Source: Rubrivivax albus (lineage in GTDB: Bacteria > Pseudomonadota > Gammaproteobacteria > Burkholderiales > Burkholderiaceae_C). From it: a DNA stretch of 64,000 nt. Made by a program: the position numbers and the translations under genes. This document shows positions 56,088-64,000 of this stretch, one piece after another. Positions within the stretch are counted from its first letter, which is position 1. Every line of letters begins with the position of its first letter. The stretch is taken from the NCBI RefSeq assembly GCF_004016515.1, contig NZ_SACT01000002.1, positions 806,001 through 870,000 of the forward strand. Direction: 5' to 3'. Below the pieces are notes generated by a model. The model did not search any database and was not told the origin of the DNA. It worked only from the letters and a program-made list of their open reading frames with translations.

Positions 56088-56879
56088 ATGAACGACCGCG
56101 CCCCCCTCGTCTTCATCACCGGTGCCTCCAGCGGCATCGGCCAGGCGCTCGCGCAGCGCTACGCCCAGGCCGGCTGGCGGCTGGCCCTGGTGGCCCGCCG
56201 CGAAGCGGCGCTGCGGGACTGGGCGCAGGCCCAGGGCCTGGGACCCGAGCGCTGCGGCGTCTACGCCGCCGACGTGGCCGACGTCGGCCGCATCGTGGCC
56301 GCCGGCCAGGCCTGCCTTTCGACTCAGGGCCTGCCCGACGTCGTGATCGCCAACGCTGGCATCAGCGTCGGCATGGACACCGCCGAGCGTGACGACCTGG
56401 ACGTGATGCGGGAGACCTTCGCCACCAACAACACCGGCATGGCGGCCACCTTCCACCCGTTCATGGCGCCGATGCGCGCGCAGCGCCGGGGCACGCTGGT
56501 GGGCATCGCCAGTGTGGCGGCCATCCGGGGCCTTCCCGGCCACGCCGCGTACTGCGCCAGCAAAGCCGCGGTGGTGGCCTACTGCGAGAGCCTGCGCGGC
56601 GAGTGCCGGCCGTTCGGCATGAAGGTGGTGACGCTGCTGCCGGGCTACATCGCCACGCCGCTGACGGCCAAGAACCCTTACCCGATGCCGTTCCTGATGG
56701 CGCCGGAGGACTTTGCAGACCAGGCCTTTCGTGCCATCGGTGCTGGCGCCAGCTACCGTGTGATCCCGTGGCCGATGGCGGTGGTGGCCAAGTTGCTTCG
56801 GCTGCTGCCGAATCCGTTGTTCGATCGGGCCTTTGCCGGCCGTGGCCGCAAGCCGCGCCGGTCGTCGACGGCGACTTAG
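56088..56879 (+). CDS. Short-chain dehydrogenase/reductase
   Basis: ATG 56088 follows the lptC stop by 4 bp. The 263 residues contain the cofactor motif VFITGASSGIGQALAQRYA, NAGISVG, the catalytic Ser in GIASVAAIRGLPG and the YxxxK motif in HAAYCASKAAVVAYCESL. The C-terminus has a basic tail. It could act on lipids or sugars of the cell envelope given its operon partners; substrate unknown. A bidirectional terminator follows. Confidence 0.9.
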   Translation: MNDRAPLVFITGASSGIGQALAQRYAQAGWRLALVARREAALRDWAQAQGLGPERCGVYAADVADVGRIVAAGQACLSTQGLPDVVIANAGISVGMDTAERDDLDVMRETFATNNTGMAATFHPFMAPMRAQRRGTLVGIASVAAIRGLPGHAAYCASKAAVVAYCESLRGECRPFGMKVVTLLPGYIATPLTAKNPYPMPFLMAPEDFADQAFRAIGAGASYRVIPWPMAVVAKLLRLLPNPLFDRAFAGRGRKPRRSSTAT

Positions 56880-56885
56880 CGCCAA

Positions 56886-56911
56886 GAAAAAAGGCCCTGC
56901 ACAGCAGGGCC
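56886..56911. terminator. Bidirectional Rho-independent terminator
   Basis: GGCCCTGC (56893-56900) ACA GCAGGGCC (56904-56911). On the minus strand a T-run (complement of 56886-56892) follows, ending the RNA-binding protein transcript. On the plus strand TCTTCCTCTTCT follows, ending the kdsD-SDR transcript. Confidence 0.9.
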
Positions 56912-56954
56912 TCTTCCTCTTCTCATCGCTGGCGCGCGTGGCGCCAGTGCGGCA

Positions 56955-57235
56955 TCAGTAGCCGTTGTCGCCGCCGTAGCCGCCACGGCCACCGCGGTCG
57001 CCACCGCCGTAACCGCCACGGCCACCGCCGCCACCACCACCGCCGTAGCCGCCACGACCACCGCCGCCGCCGCCGTAGGGGCTGCGGCCGCCACCACCAC
57101 CGCCGTAGCCGCCGCGGTCACCGCCGCCACCGCCACCGCCGTAGCCACCGCCACCACCGTAGCCGCCACGGCCACCGCCGCCGCCGCCGTAGCCACCACC
57201 ACCGCCGCCGCCGCCGCCGAAGCCGCCGGCCCGCG
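56955..57235. repeat. Low-complexity Gly/Tyr/Arg coding repeats
   Basis: Imperfect repeats of GCCGCCACCACCACCGCCGT-type units encode the glycine-rich tail. Such DNA is prone to length change by slippage in steps of three. Confidence 0.7.
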
Positions 57236-57485
57236 GCTCACGCGGGCGCGCTTCGTTGACGACGATGGCGCGGCCCTCGAGGGCCTGGCCGTTCATGCCG
57301 TTGATGGCGGCCTGCGCCTCGGCATCGGAACCCATCTCGACGAAGCCGAAGCCCTTCGAGCGGCCGGTGTCGCGGTCCATCATGACCTTGGCCGACGTCA
57401 CGGTACCGAATTGCGCGAACGCCTGCTGGAGGGAATCGTCGCGCACCGAATATGCGAGGTTGCCGACGTACAGTTTGTTGCCCAC
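56955..57485 (-). CDS. Glycine-rich RNA-binding protein (RRM)
   Basis: GTG 57485 opens a 176-residue protein. Residues 1-82 form one RRM with both RNP motifs: KLYVGNLAYSV (RNP2) and SKGFGFVEM (RNP1). The rest is a glycine/tyrosine/arginine tail of GGYGGGGGGRGG-type repeats, probably disordered and RNA-binding. Such proteins are cold- or stress-induced RNA chaperones in other bacteria. The 281-bp upstream region is relatively AT-rich, with space for a long regulatory leader. Confidence 0.93.
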   Translation of the reverse strand: MGNKLYVGNLAYSVRDDSLQQAFAQFGTVTSAKVMMDRDTGRSKGFGFVEMGSDAEAQAAINGMNGQALEGRAIVVNEARPREPRAGGFGGGGGGGGGYGGGGGGRGGYGGGGGYGGGGGGGDRGGYGGGGGGRSPYGGGGGGRGGYGGGGGGGGRGGYGGGDRGGRGGYGGDNGY

Positions 57486-57766
57486 GGGGAAGCCCTTAAC
57501 TCAAGAAACAAGAAAACCAATGTCGTGCTTCAACCCGGCGTGAACAGACTCGCGGTCGATTCGGGAGCGATCAGGTGCGGCATACGGACACAGGAAATTC
57601 CATTATGGGACCGCCTATGCGCATCTGGCAAAGGTGTCAAGCGGGAACTGTCGTTTTTGCGCCCGAGGAGTTTCCCGGGGCGCGTGGCCCGAAGGCGGGC
57701 CGGGCACCGATGCAGTGCGCACCGGGTCGCCGGTGCGCCCCGCAGGCGTGCGCTTAGCATCGCGCC

Positions 57767-58408
57767 ATGGACCTGCTCAAGCCGCTGATCGCCTTGCTCG
57801 CGATTGTCAACCCGGTCGGCGTGCTCCCCTTTTTCATCCATTTCACGCAGGCCTTCTCGCCGGCGCAACGCCGCCAGACCATCCGGGTGAGTGCGCTGGC
57901 CGCGGGCTTGGTGGTGGCCGTCAGCGCGCTGGCCGGTACCAAGATCATCGCCTTCTTCGGCATCTCCATCGCGTCGTTCCAGGTCGGTGGCGGCACGCTG
58001 CTGCTGATCAGTGCGCTGCAGATGCTCAACGCCCAGCCGGCCGAATCCAAGCCCAGCGACGCCACCGAGGGCCGCGAGAAGGCCGAGGCCGGCGCCAGCA
58101 TCGCCGTGGTGCCGCTGACCATTCCGCTGCTCACCGGGCCGGCGACGATCTCGACGATGGTGATCTACGCCGAGCGCACCCGCCACTGGTGGGAACAGGC
58201 GGTGCTGGTGGGCTACGGGCTGGTGGTGGCGCTGGTGACCTTTGCGGTGTTCACGCTGTCAGGCCGCATCGCGCGCTTCATCGGCCGTACCGGCATCAAC
58301 GTGATGACGCGGCTGATGGGCCTGATCCTGGCGGCGCTGGCGGTGGAGATCATGGCCGACGGCCTGAGCCAGCTGTTCCCGGTGCTGCAGACGAGGCTGG
58401 TGCGATGA
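57767..58408 (+). CDS. MarC family integral membrane protein
   Basis: The 213-residue protein has six hydrophobic helices and the MarC signatures LLAIVNPVGVLPFFIHFT at the start, IAVVPLTIPLLTGPATISTMVIYAE in the middle, and INVMTRLMGLILAALAVEIMADGL near the end. MarC proteins have no proven transport substrate. The stop overlaps the start of the nitronate monooxygenase-like gene (ATGA). Confidence 0.9.
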   Translation: MDLLKPLIALLAIVNPVGVLPFFIHFTQAFSPAQRRQTIRVSALAAGLVVAVSALAGTKIIAFFGISIASFQVGGGTLLLISALQMLNAQPAESKPSDATEGREKAEAGASIAVVPLTIPLLTGPATISTMVIYAERTRHWWEQAVLVGYGLVVALVTFAVFTLSGRIARFIGRTGINVMTRLMGLILAALAVEIMADGLSQLFPVLQTRLVR

Positions 58409-59442
58409 CCGCGCCGTGGCCGCGGATCTGGCTCGCGCCCATGGGCGGCGAGGCGGCCTGCGCGCCGCTGGTGGCCGCGGTGTGCAACGCGGGCGGCCTG
58501 GGCTGGTTGGGCGGGGCCTACATGGCGCCGGCGAAGCTGGCGCAGACGGTCGATGCCATCCGGACGCTGACGCCGCTGCCCTTCGGCGTCAACCTGTTCT
58601 GCCCGCAGCCCTGGGCGCGTGACGCCGTGCGCGAGGCTGCGTTTGCCGCCGCATTGGCACCCTTCCATGCGGTGCTGGGCCTGGCGCCGCCAGCGGTGCC
58701 GGCGCAGTGCGAGGAGGACTTCGAGGCCCAGCTGGCCGTGCTGCTGGAGCGCCGGGTGCCCTGGGTCGGCTTCACCTTCGGCGACCCCGGCGCTGCGCAC
58801 GTGGCGGCCCTCCACGCAGTGGGCGCGAGCGTTGTGGGCACGGCCACGAACGTGCCCGAGGCGGTGCGGCTCACCGCCAGCGGCTGCGACGCGATCGTGG
58901 CCCAAGGGGCCGAGGCCGGTGCGCACCGCGGCAGCTTTCTCGGCCCGCGCGACGCCGGGCTGCTCGGCACGCTGGCCCTGGTGCCGCAGGTGGTGGACGC
59001 CGTGACGGTGCCGGTGGTGGCGGCCGGCGGCATCGCCGACGCGCGCGGCGTGGCCGCGGCGCAGGCACTGGGCGCCAGCGCTGCGGCCGCCGGCACGGCC
59101 TTCCTGCTGGCCGACGAGTGCCCGATCTCGCCGGCCTATCGGGCGGCGCTGGAAGCCGGCCAAGGCCACGAGACGGTGCTGACCGCCGCCTTCTCCGGCC
59201 GCTGGGCTCGCGGTCTGGCCAACCGGTTCACCCAGGCCACCGATGCGATGGTCGCGCGCGGCGAGCTGCCCGACTTTCCGATTCCCAATGCCATGACACG
59301 GCCATTGCGCCAGGCCGCCGGCCAGGCCGGCGACGCCGGAGCGCTGTCGCTGTGGGCCGGTCAGGCGCTGACACTGGCGCGCCGCGCGCCGGCCGCCGAC
59401 ATCGTGCGCCGGCTGGCCGCCGGCTGGAAGGAGAACGGCTGA
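58405..59442 (+). CDS. Nitronate monooxygenase/2-nitropropane dioxygenase-like flavoprotein
   Basis: The 345-residue TIM-barrel protein starts in the marC stop. FMN-binding features are APMGGEAACAPLVAAVCNAGGLGWLGGAYM at the start, GCDAIVAQGAEAGAHRG (catalytic-His region typical of the class), and VPVVAAGGIADARGVAAAQALGASAAAAGTAFLL. It oxidises nitronates or reduces enoyl-type substrates in relatives. The following gene starts 3 bp downstream. Confidence 0.88.
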   Translation: MTAPWPRIWLAPMGGEAACAPLVAAVCNAGGLGWLGGAYMAPAKLAQTVDAIRTLTPLPFGVNLFCPQPWARDAVREAAFAAALAPFHAVLGLAPPAVPAQCEEDFEAQLAVLLERRVPWVGFTFGDPGAAHVAALHAVGASVVGTATNVPEAVRLTASGCDAIVAQGAEAGAHRGSFLGPRDAGLLGTLALVPQVVDAVTVPVVAAGGIADARGVAAAQALGASAAAAGTAFLLADECPISPAYRAALEAGQGHETVLTAAFSGRWARGLANRFTQATDAMVARGELPDFPIPNAMTRPLRQAAGQAGDAGALSLWAGQALTLARRAPAADIVRRLAAGWKENG

Positions 59443-59445
59443 GCG

Positions 59446-61065
59446 ATGAGCGACGCGAGCGAGACCTTCGACTTCATCATCGTCGGCGCCGGCACCGCCG
59501 GCTGCCTGCTGGCCAACCGGCTGTCGGCTGACCCGGCCTGCCGCGTGCTGCTGCTGGAAGCCGGTGGGCGCGACGACTACCACTGGATCCACATCCCGGT
59601 GGGCTACCTCTATTGCATCGGCAACCCGCGCACCGACTGGCTCTACCAGACCGAGCCCGACCCCGGCCTCAACGGGCGCACGCTGCGCTACCCGCGTGGC
59701 AAGGTGCTGGGCGGCTGTTCCAGCATCAACGGCATGATCTACATGCGCGGTCAGGCGCGCGACTACGACCACTGGGCGGCCGTCACGGGCGATGCGGCCT
59801 GGGCCTGGGACGCGGTGCTGCCACTGTTCCGCCAGCACGAGGACCATTGGCGAGGCGCCGACGACCTGCACGGCGCCGGCGGCGAGTGGCGGGTCGAACG
59901 CCAGCGGCTGCGCTGGGACATCCTGGACGCCTTTGCCGCCGCGGCACGCGAATCGGGCATCCCGGCCAGCGATGACTTCAACCGCGGCGACAACGAGGGC
60001 GTGGGCTACTTCGAGGTCAACCAGCGGCGCGGCGTGCGCTGGAACGCGTCCAAGGGCTTCCTGCGCCCGGCGGCCGGGCGGGCGAACCTGGTCGTGCGCA
60101 CCGGCGTGCTGGCCGACCGTGTGCTCGTCGAGCAGGGCCGCGCCACCGCCTTGAGCGTGATCGAGGGCGGGCAGCAGCGCACGCTGCGCGCCCGGCGCGA
60201 GCTGGTGCTGACGGCCGGCGCGGTCAACACGCCGGCCCTGCTGCAGCGCTCGGGCATCGGGGCCGGGGCCTGGCTGCAGGCCCAGGGCCTGCCGGTGGTG
60301 CACGACCTGCCCGGCGTGGGCGAGAACCTGCAGGACCACCTGCAGATCCGCGCCGTGTTCGCCGTCGAGGGCGTGCGCACGCTCAACACGCTGGCCAACT
60401 CCTGGCTCGGCAAGCTGCGGATCGCGACGGAGTATGCGCTCACACGCAGTGGTCCGATGAGCATGGCGCCGTCGCAGCTGGGCTGCTTCACGCGTTCGTC
60501 GCCCGACCAGCGCTGGCCGAACGTCGAGTACCACGTGCAGCCGCTGTCGCTGGACGCCTTCGGCGAGCCGCTGCATGGCTTCGACGCCTTCACCGCCAGC
60601 GTCTGCAACCTGAACCCGACGGCGCGCGGCCACGTGCGGATCCGCAGCCCGCGGCCGGACGAGGCGCCGGCCATCCAGGCCAACTACCTCTCCACGCCCG
60701 AGGACCGGCAGGTGGCGGCCGACAGCCTGCGCCTGACCCGGCGCATCGCCGACATGCCCGCGCTGGCGCCGTACCGGCCGCGCGAGGTCAAGCCCGGCGA
60801 GCAGTTCCAGAGCGACGAAGAACTCGCGCGCCTGGCCGGCGACATCGGCACCACCATCTTCCACCCCGTGGGCACCTGCCGCATGGGCCGGGCCGACGAC
60901 CCACTGGCGGTGGTGGACCCGCAGCTGCGCGTGCGCGGCCTGGCCGGGCTGCGTGTGGCCGACGCCAGCGTGATGCCCACCATCACCAGCGGCAACACGA
61001 ACGCGCCGACGCTGATGATCGCCGAGCGGGCGGCAGCGCTGATCCGGTCCGGGTCGGCCACTTGA
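59446..61065 (+). CDS. GMC family FAD-dependent oxidoreductase (choline dehydrogenase-like)
   Basis: The 539-residue enzyme has the FAD-binding motif FIIVGAGTAGCLLANRLSAD (about 8-27), the GMC signature 1 region RGKVLGGCSSINGMIYMRG, and signature 2 TAGAVNTPALLQRSGIG. The C-terminal catalytic His and Asn lie in IFHPVGTCRMG and ITSGNTNAPTLMIAERAA. Members oxidise alcohols with FAD. It is the last gene of an operon with marC and the flavoprotein; a terminator-like hairpin follows. Confidence 0.93.
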   Translation: MSDASETFDFIIVGAGTAGCLLANRLSADPACRVLLLEAGGRDDYHWIHIPVGYLYCIGNPRTDWLYQTEPDPGLNGRTLRYPRGKVLGGCSSINGMIYMRGQARDYDHWAAVTGDAAWAWDAVLPLFRQHEDHWRGADDLHGAGGEWRVERQRLRWDILDAFAAAARESGIPASDDFNRGDNEGVGYFEVNQRRGVRWNASKGFLRPAAGRANLVVRTGVLADRVLVEQGRATALSVIEGGQQRTLRARRELVLTAGAVNTPALLQRSGIGAGAWLQAQGLPVVHDLPGVGENLQDHLQIRAVFAVEGVRTLNTLANSWLGKLRIATEYALTRSGPMSMAPSQLGCFTRSSPDQRWPNVEYHVQPLSLDAFGEPLHGFDAFTASVCNLNPTARGHVRIRSPRPDEAPAIQANYLSTPEDRQVAADSLRLTRRIADMPALAPYRPREVKPGEQFQSDEELARLAGDIGTTIFHPVGTCRMGRADDPLAVVDPQLRVRGLAGLRVADASVMPTITSGNTNAPTLMIAERAAALIRSGSAT

Positions 61066-61242
61066 TGGACTGCCTCGGGTGCACCTGCCGGCGGGAAATC
61101 CCCGATGCGGTGCGCGCCGCGACGCGCCTACAGTCCGCCCACTCGCAACTGTGCGCCCCCCGGGGCCCGGTTGGACGGGGGCCTGAGGAGACACACCACA
61201 CGCCCGGCCGAAGCCGGCATTCATCACCAGAAGATGCACGAG

Positions 61243-61262
61243 GGGCGCCTTGCGAGGCGCCC
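61243..61262 (+). terminator. Probable terminator after the GMC oxidoreductase gene
   Basis: GGGCGCCT (61243-61250) TGCG AGGCGCCC (61255-61262), followed by TTCGTCGTT. It is a strong stem with a weak U-tract. The rest of the 293-bp gap (61066-61358) shows no gene or RNA I can support. Confidence 0.65.
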
Positions 61263-61358
61263 TTCGTCGTTGTGGGGTGGGGATCGTCGGGTCTGGCCGG
61301 CAAAGCGCGTGCTGATGGTGCGATCCGTCGGCGGCGGCCGGCCTAGGATCGCTGCATC

Positions 61359-62183
61359 ATGTCCGTGAACCCCGAACTGCGCAGCCTCGACATCGACATC
61401 CCCGCCCAGCCCGAGGCGCTGGTGAAACTCTCGCTGCTGCTGGCGGAAGAGGACATCAACCTCACCGCCGCGGCCGAGCTGATCGAGGCCGACATGGCGC
61501 TGGCCGCCGCGGTGATGAAGGCGGTGAACTCGTCGCTCTACGGCCTCAAGGGCCGGGTGCAGAGCGTGATGCAGGCCATCACCTACCTGGGCATGCGCGA
61601 GGTGGCGGCCATCACCTTCGAGATGGGCCTGCGTGCGGCCTTTCCCCCTGCGCCCGAACTGGAGCCGCTGTGGCAGCGCGCCGGCCTGCGCGGCCTGCTG
61701 ATGGGCCGGCTGGCACAGAAGATGTCACTCGACGCCTGGGCGGCGCACTCTGCCGGCCTGTTCGAGGAATGCGGCAAGGCCGTGCTGTTCCGCCACGCGC
61801 CCGACCACTACCGCGCCATGCTGCGGGCCGCCGGGGGCGACGTCGAGCTGGCGCAGCTGGAACACGCCGGGTTCGGCGTCAGCCACGACGCCCTGGGCGC
61901 GGCTCTGTGCGAAAGCTGGGGGCTGGCCGCCTCGGCCGTGGCCAGCGTGCGCCACCATGTGGCGGTGCAGGCCGACCACCATCTGCCGCCTGCCGTGGCC
62001 AACGGCCGGCGCACGCTGCTGGCCCTGTCGGCCGTGGTGCAGGCGATGTTGACGGCCCCGGAGACGCTGGACGACGCGGTGGCCACCCTGGCCCCACAGG
62101 CCGACCTGGACGCGACGCTGCTGCTGCGCGGCGTGCGCCAGATCAAGGAACAGCTGGACGAGGCGGCGGCGCACGGCCGCTGA
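61359..62183 (+). CDS. HDOD domain protein
   Basis: The 274-residue protein is almost entirely an HDOD domain: LDIDIPAQPEALVKLSLLLAEEDINLTAAAELIEADMALAAAVMKAVNSSLYGLKGRVQSVMQAITYLGMREVAAI is its opening block in several sections, and FEECGKAVLFRHAPDHYRAML and GLAASAVASVRHHV continue it. HDOD proteins lack the metal-binding HD residues and act in signalling. No other domain is attached here. Function unknown. Confidence 0.85.
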   Translation: MSVNPELRSLDIDIPAQPEALVKLSLLLAEEDINLTAAAELIEADMALAAAVMKAVNSSLYGLKGRVQSVMQAITYLGMREVAAITFEMGLRAAFPPAPELEPLWQRAGLRGLLMGRLAQKMSLDAWAAHSAGLFEECGKAVLFRHAPDHYRAMLRAAGGDVELAQLEHAGFGVSHDALGAALCESWGLAASAVASVRHHVAVQADHHLPPAVANGRRTLLALSAVVQAMLTAPETLDDAVATLAPQADLDATLLLRGVRQIKEQLDEAAAHGR

Positions 62184-62281
62184 CCCGGGTTTCCCCCGAA
62201 AGGGGGGCGTGCGACCCCTCTGGCACTGGGGCAGGGCGCTCGGCTACGCTAGGTGGTTTGTTCCCACCTGACACCGCCACC

Positions 62282-63970
62282 ATGTCCGCAACCGTTTCCC
62301 CCGACCAGCTGCCGCTGCAGCGCCTGTACCACTGGGAGCGCACCGCACCCAACCGCGTGGCCTTCACGCAGCCGGTGGGCGGCGGCCAGACCGTGGACTA
62401 CACCTGGAAGCAGGTGGTCGACCAGGCCCGCCGCATGGCCGCCCACCTGCAGGCGCAGGGCATCGGCGCCGGCGACAAGGTGGCCATGCTGTCGAAGAAC
62501 ACGGCGCACTGGATGATGACCGACTACGCCATCTGGATGGCCGGCGCGATCTCGGTGCCGCTGTACCCGACGCTGGCTGCCGGCACGATCCGCCAGATCC
62601 TCGAGCACAGCGAGGCCAAGCTGCTGTTCGTCGGCAAGCTCGACGGCTGGCTGGGCATGAAGCCGGGCATCCCCGAGGGGCTGCCCTGCATCCACCACCC
62701 GCTGGCCGAGGCCGACGCGAAGAAGAGCTACCCGGGCTGGGACGACATCGTCGCCAAGACCGCGCCCCTGGCCGGCGAGCCGGTGCGCCCGGCCGACGAC
62801 CTGTCGACCATCATGTACACCTCGGGCACCACCGGCGCGCCCAAGGGCGTGATGCACACCTTCGCCAACTTCATGGCCGCGGTGGCCGCCGGCCTGGAGC
62901 GCATCCCGCAGAACGAGGGATCGCGCATGCTGTCGTACCTGCCGCTGTCGCACGTGGTCGAGCGCGCGCTGGTGGAGCACGGCCAGCTTCAGACCGGCAT
63001 GCACGTGTACTTCGCGGAAAGCCTGGACACCTTCACCACCGACATGCAGCGCGCGCGGCCGACGGTGTTCTTCTCGGTGCCGCGGCTGTGGGTGAAGTTC
63101 CAGCAGGCGGTCAACCACAAGATGCCGCAGAAGAAGCTGGACACCTTCCTCAAGATCCCCATCCTGTCGGGCATCGTGAAGAAGAAGATCCTCTCCACGC
63201 TGGGCCTGGACCAGTGCATCTTCGCCGCCGGCGGCGCGGCGCCGATGCCGGCCGAACTGCTGGCCTGGTACAGCAAGCTGGGCCTGAACATCGCCGAGGG
63301 CTACGGCATGACCGAGAACATCGGCGCCAGCCACATCACCACCGGCGACCCCGACAGCTTCGGCACCGTGGGCCGGCCCTACGCGCCGGTGCAGTGCCGC
63401 ATCGCGCCAGACAACGGCGAGATCCAGGTCAAGGCGCCGTGGAACATGCTGGGCTACTACAAGCAGCCGGAGCTGAGCGCGGAGATGTTCACCGACGACG
63501 GCTGGCTCAAGACCGGCGACAAGGGCAGCACCGATGCCCAGGGCCGGCTGAAGATCACCGGCCGCGTGAAGGACCTGTTCAAGACCAGCAAGGGCAAGTA
63601 CGTGGCCCCGGCGCCCATCGAGGACAAGCTGGTCATGCACAACGCGGTGGAGGCCTGCTGCGTGACGGGTGCCAACCTGGGCCAGCCGCTGGCACTGCTG
63701 ATGATCAACGCCGAGGCCACGGCGGTGGTGAAGAACGGCGGCAAGGCCGAACTGGAAGCGTCGCTGGCCGAACACCTCAAGCACATCAACGAGACGCTCG
63801 ACCCGCACGAGCAGCTCGACTGCCTGGTCATCACCTCCGAGGCCTGGACGGTGGACAACGACCTCATCACGCCAACGTTCAAGGTCAAGCGCAACCGCAT
63901 CGAGGACATGTTCGCGAAGAACTACGACCGCTGGGTGGGCATGCGCAAGCCCGTGGTCTGGCATGGCTGA
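62282..63970 (+). CDS. AMP-forming long-chain acyl-CoA ligase
   Basis: The 562-residue enzyme activates fatty acids to acyl-CoA through an acyl-AMP. ATG 62282 is followed by the typical YHWERTAPNRVAFTQPVGGG. The P-loop-like motif is IMYTSGTTGAPKGVM at about 176-190, the adenylate motif GYGMTENIG, and the hinge TGDKGSTDAQGRLKITGRVKDLFKTSKGKYVAP. It is somewhat shorter than classical FadD15-type ligases (about 600). The stop overlaps the start of the next gene. Confidence 0.92.
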   Translation: MSATVSPDQLPLQRLYHWERTAPNRVAFTQPVGGGQTVDYTWKQVVDQARRMAAHLQAQGIGAGDKVAMLSKNTAHWMMTDYAIWMAGAISVPLYPTLAAGTIRQILEHSEAKLLFVGKLDGWLGMKPGIPEGLPCIHHPLAEADAKKSYPGWDDIVAKTAPLAGEPVRPADDLSTIMYTSGTTGAPKGVMHTFANFMAAVAAGLERIPQNEGSRMLSYLPLSHVVERALVEHGQLQTGMHVYFAESLDTFTTDMQRARPTVFFSVPRLWVKFQQAVNHKMPQKKLDTFLKIPILSGIVKKKILSTLGLDQCIFAAGGAAPMPAELLAWYSKLGLNIAEGYGMTENIGASHITTGDPDSFGTVGRPYAPVQCRIAPDNGEIQVKAPWNMLGYYKQPELSAEMFTDDGWLKTGDKGSTDAQGRLKITGRVKDLFKTSKGKYVAPAPIEDKLVMHNAVEACCVTGANLGQPLALLMINAEATAVVKNGGKAELEASLAEHLKHINETLDPHEQLDCLVITSEAWTVDNDLITPTFKVKRNRIEDMFAKNYDRWVGMRKPVVWHG

Positions 63971-64000
63971 GCCTGGCGGCCTCGTCCTGCACGGGCAGGC
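63963..64000 (+). CDS. Start of an unidentified downstream gene (cut by window)
   Basis: ATG 63963 overlaps the acyl-CoA ligase stop and stays open to the edge (MAEPGGLVLHGQ). Twelve codons are too few to identify it. The overlap suggests an operon with the ligase. Confidence 0.35.
   Translation, partial: MAEPGGLVLHGQ

Noticed and set aside
56955..57235. Regular repeats resembling a CRISPR array
   Set aside because: They are in-frame glycine codons of an RNA-binding protein tail, with no unique spacers of constant length and no cas genes.

Overview
The window is a GC-rich (about 70%) betaproteobacterial chromosome segment around the replication origin. Gene order dnaA-dnaN-gyrB on the minus strand, facing rpmH-rnpA-yidD-yidC-mnmE on the plus strand, together with protein sequences that look like the Rubrivivax/Leptothrix/Roseateles group, points to Burkholderiales. 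A BciA-type 8-vinyl reductase gene (bacteriochlorophyll synthesis) at 6954-7940 suggests a phototrophic member of that group.

Layout. 1-15.7 kb: ordinary chromosomal genes, namely a caspase-like protein cut by the window edge, a methyltransferase/hypothetical/Nudix mini-operon, a membrane protein with a soluble Rossmann-like tail, a CoA-transferase, SlyX, a crotonase, bciA, a lone polar amino acid ABC ATPase, gnd, two MFS transporters, a soluble chemoreceptor, a GNAT enzyme and a CAP-domain lipoprotein. 15.7-19.2 kb: a Fic protein and a nuclease-helicase (DUF2075) that look like accessory cargo placed directly behind gyrB. 19.2-29.4 kb: the origin block, with DnaA boxes both upstream of dnaA and embedded in rnpA.

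29.4-49.3 kb: an integrative element of about 19.9 kb inserted at the 3' end of mnmE. It has a P4-type integrase, repeated 9-mers (GTGTCCAAG) at both ends, a DUF4258/HTH toxin-antitoxin pair, a DISARM-like defence operon (DUF499 ATPase, DUF3780 protein, DUF1156 adenine/cytosine methyltransferase, PLD-SNF2 helicase, plus an unrecognised fifth protein), and a P4-like regulation/replication module (AlpA, Toprim primase, D5-like helicase and small genes). It has no capsid or conjugation genes. The methyltransferase is split by a 1455-bp IS256-family element with 9-bp target duplications. Removing the IS and one duplication restores a perfect 941-codon frame, so the system is either dead or held in a reversible off state.

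49.3-64 kb: chromosomal backbone again: soxR with a perfect sox box driving a VOC protein, apt, a histidine phosphatase, a CPA2 antiporter divergent from kdsD-kdsC-lptC, a short-chain dehydrogenase, a glycine-rich RNA-binding protein, marC, a nitronate monooxygenase-like enzyme, a GMC oxidoreductase, an HDOD protein and an AMP-forming long-chain acyl-CoA ligase. No tRNA, rRNA or CRISPR array was seen.
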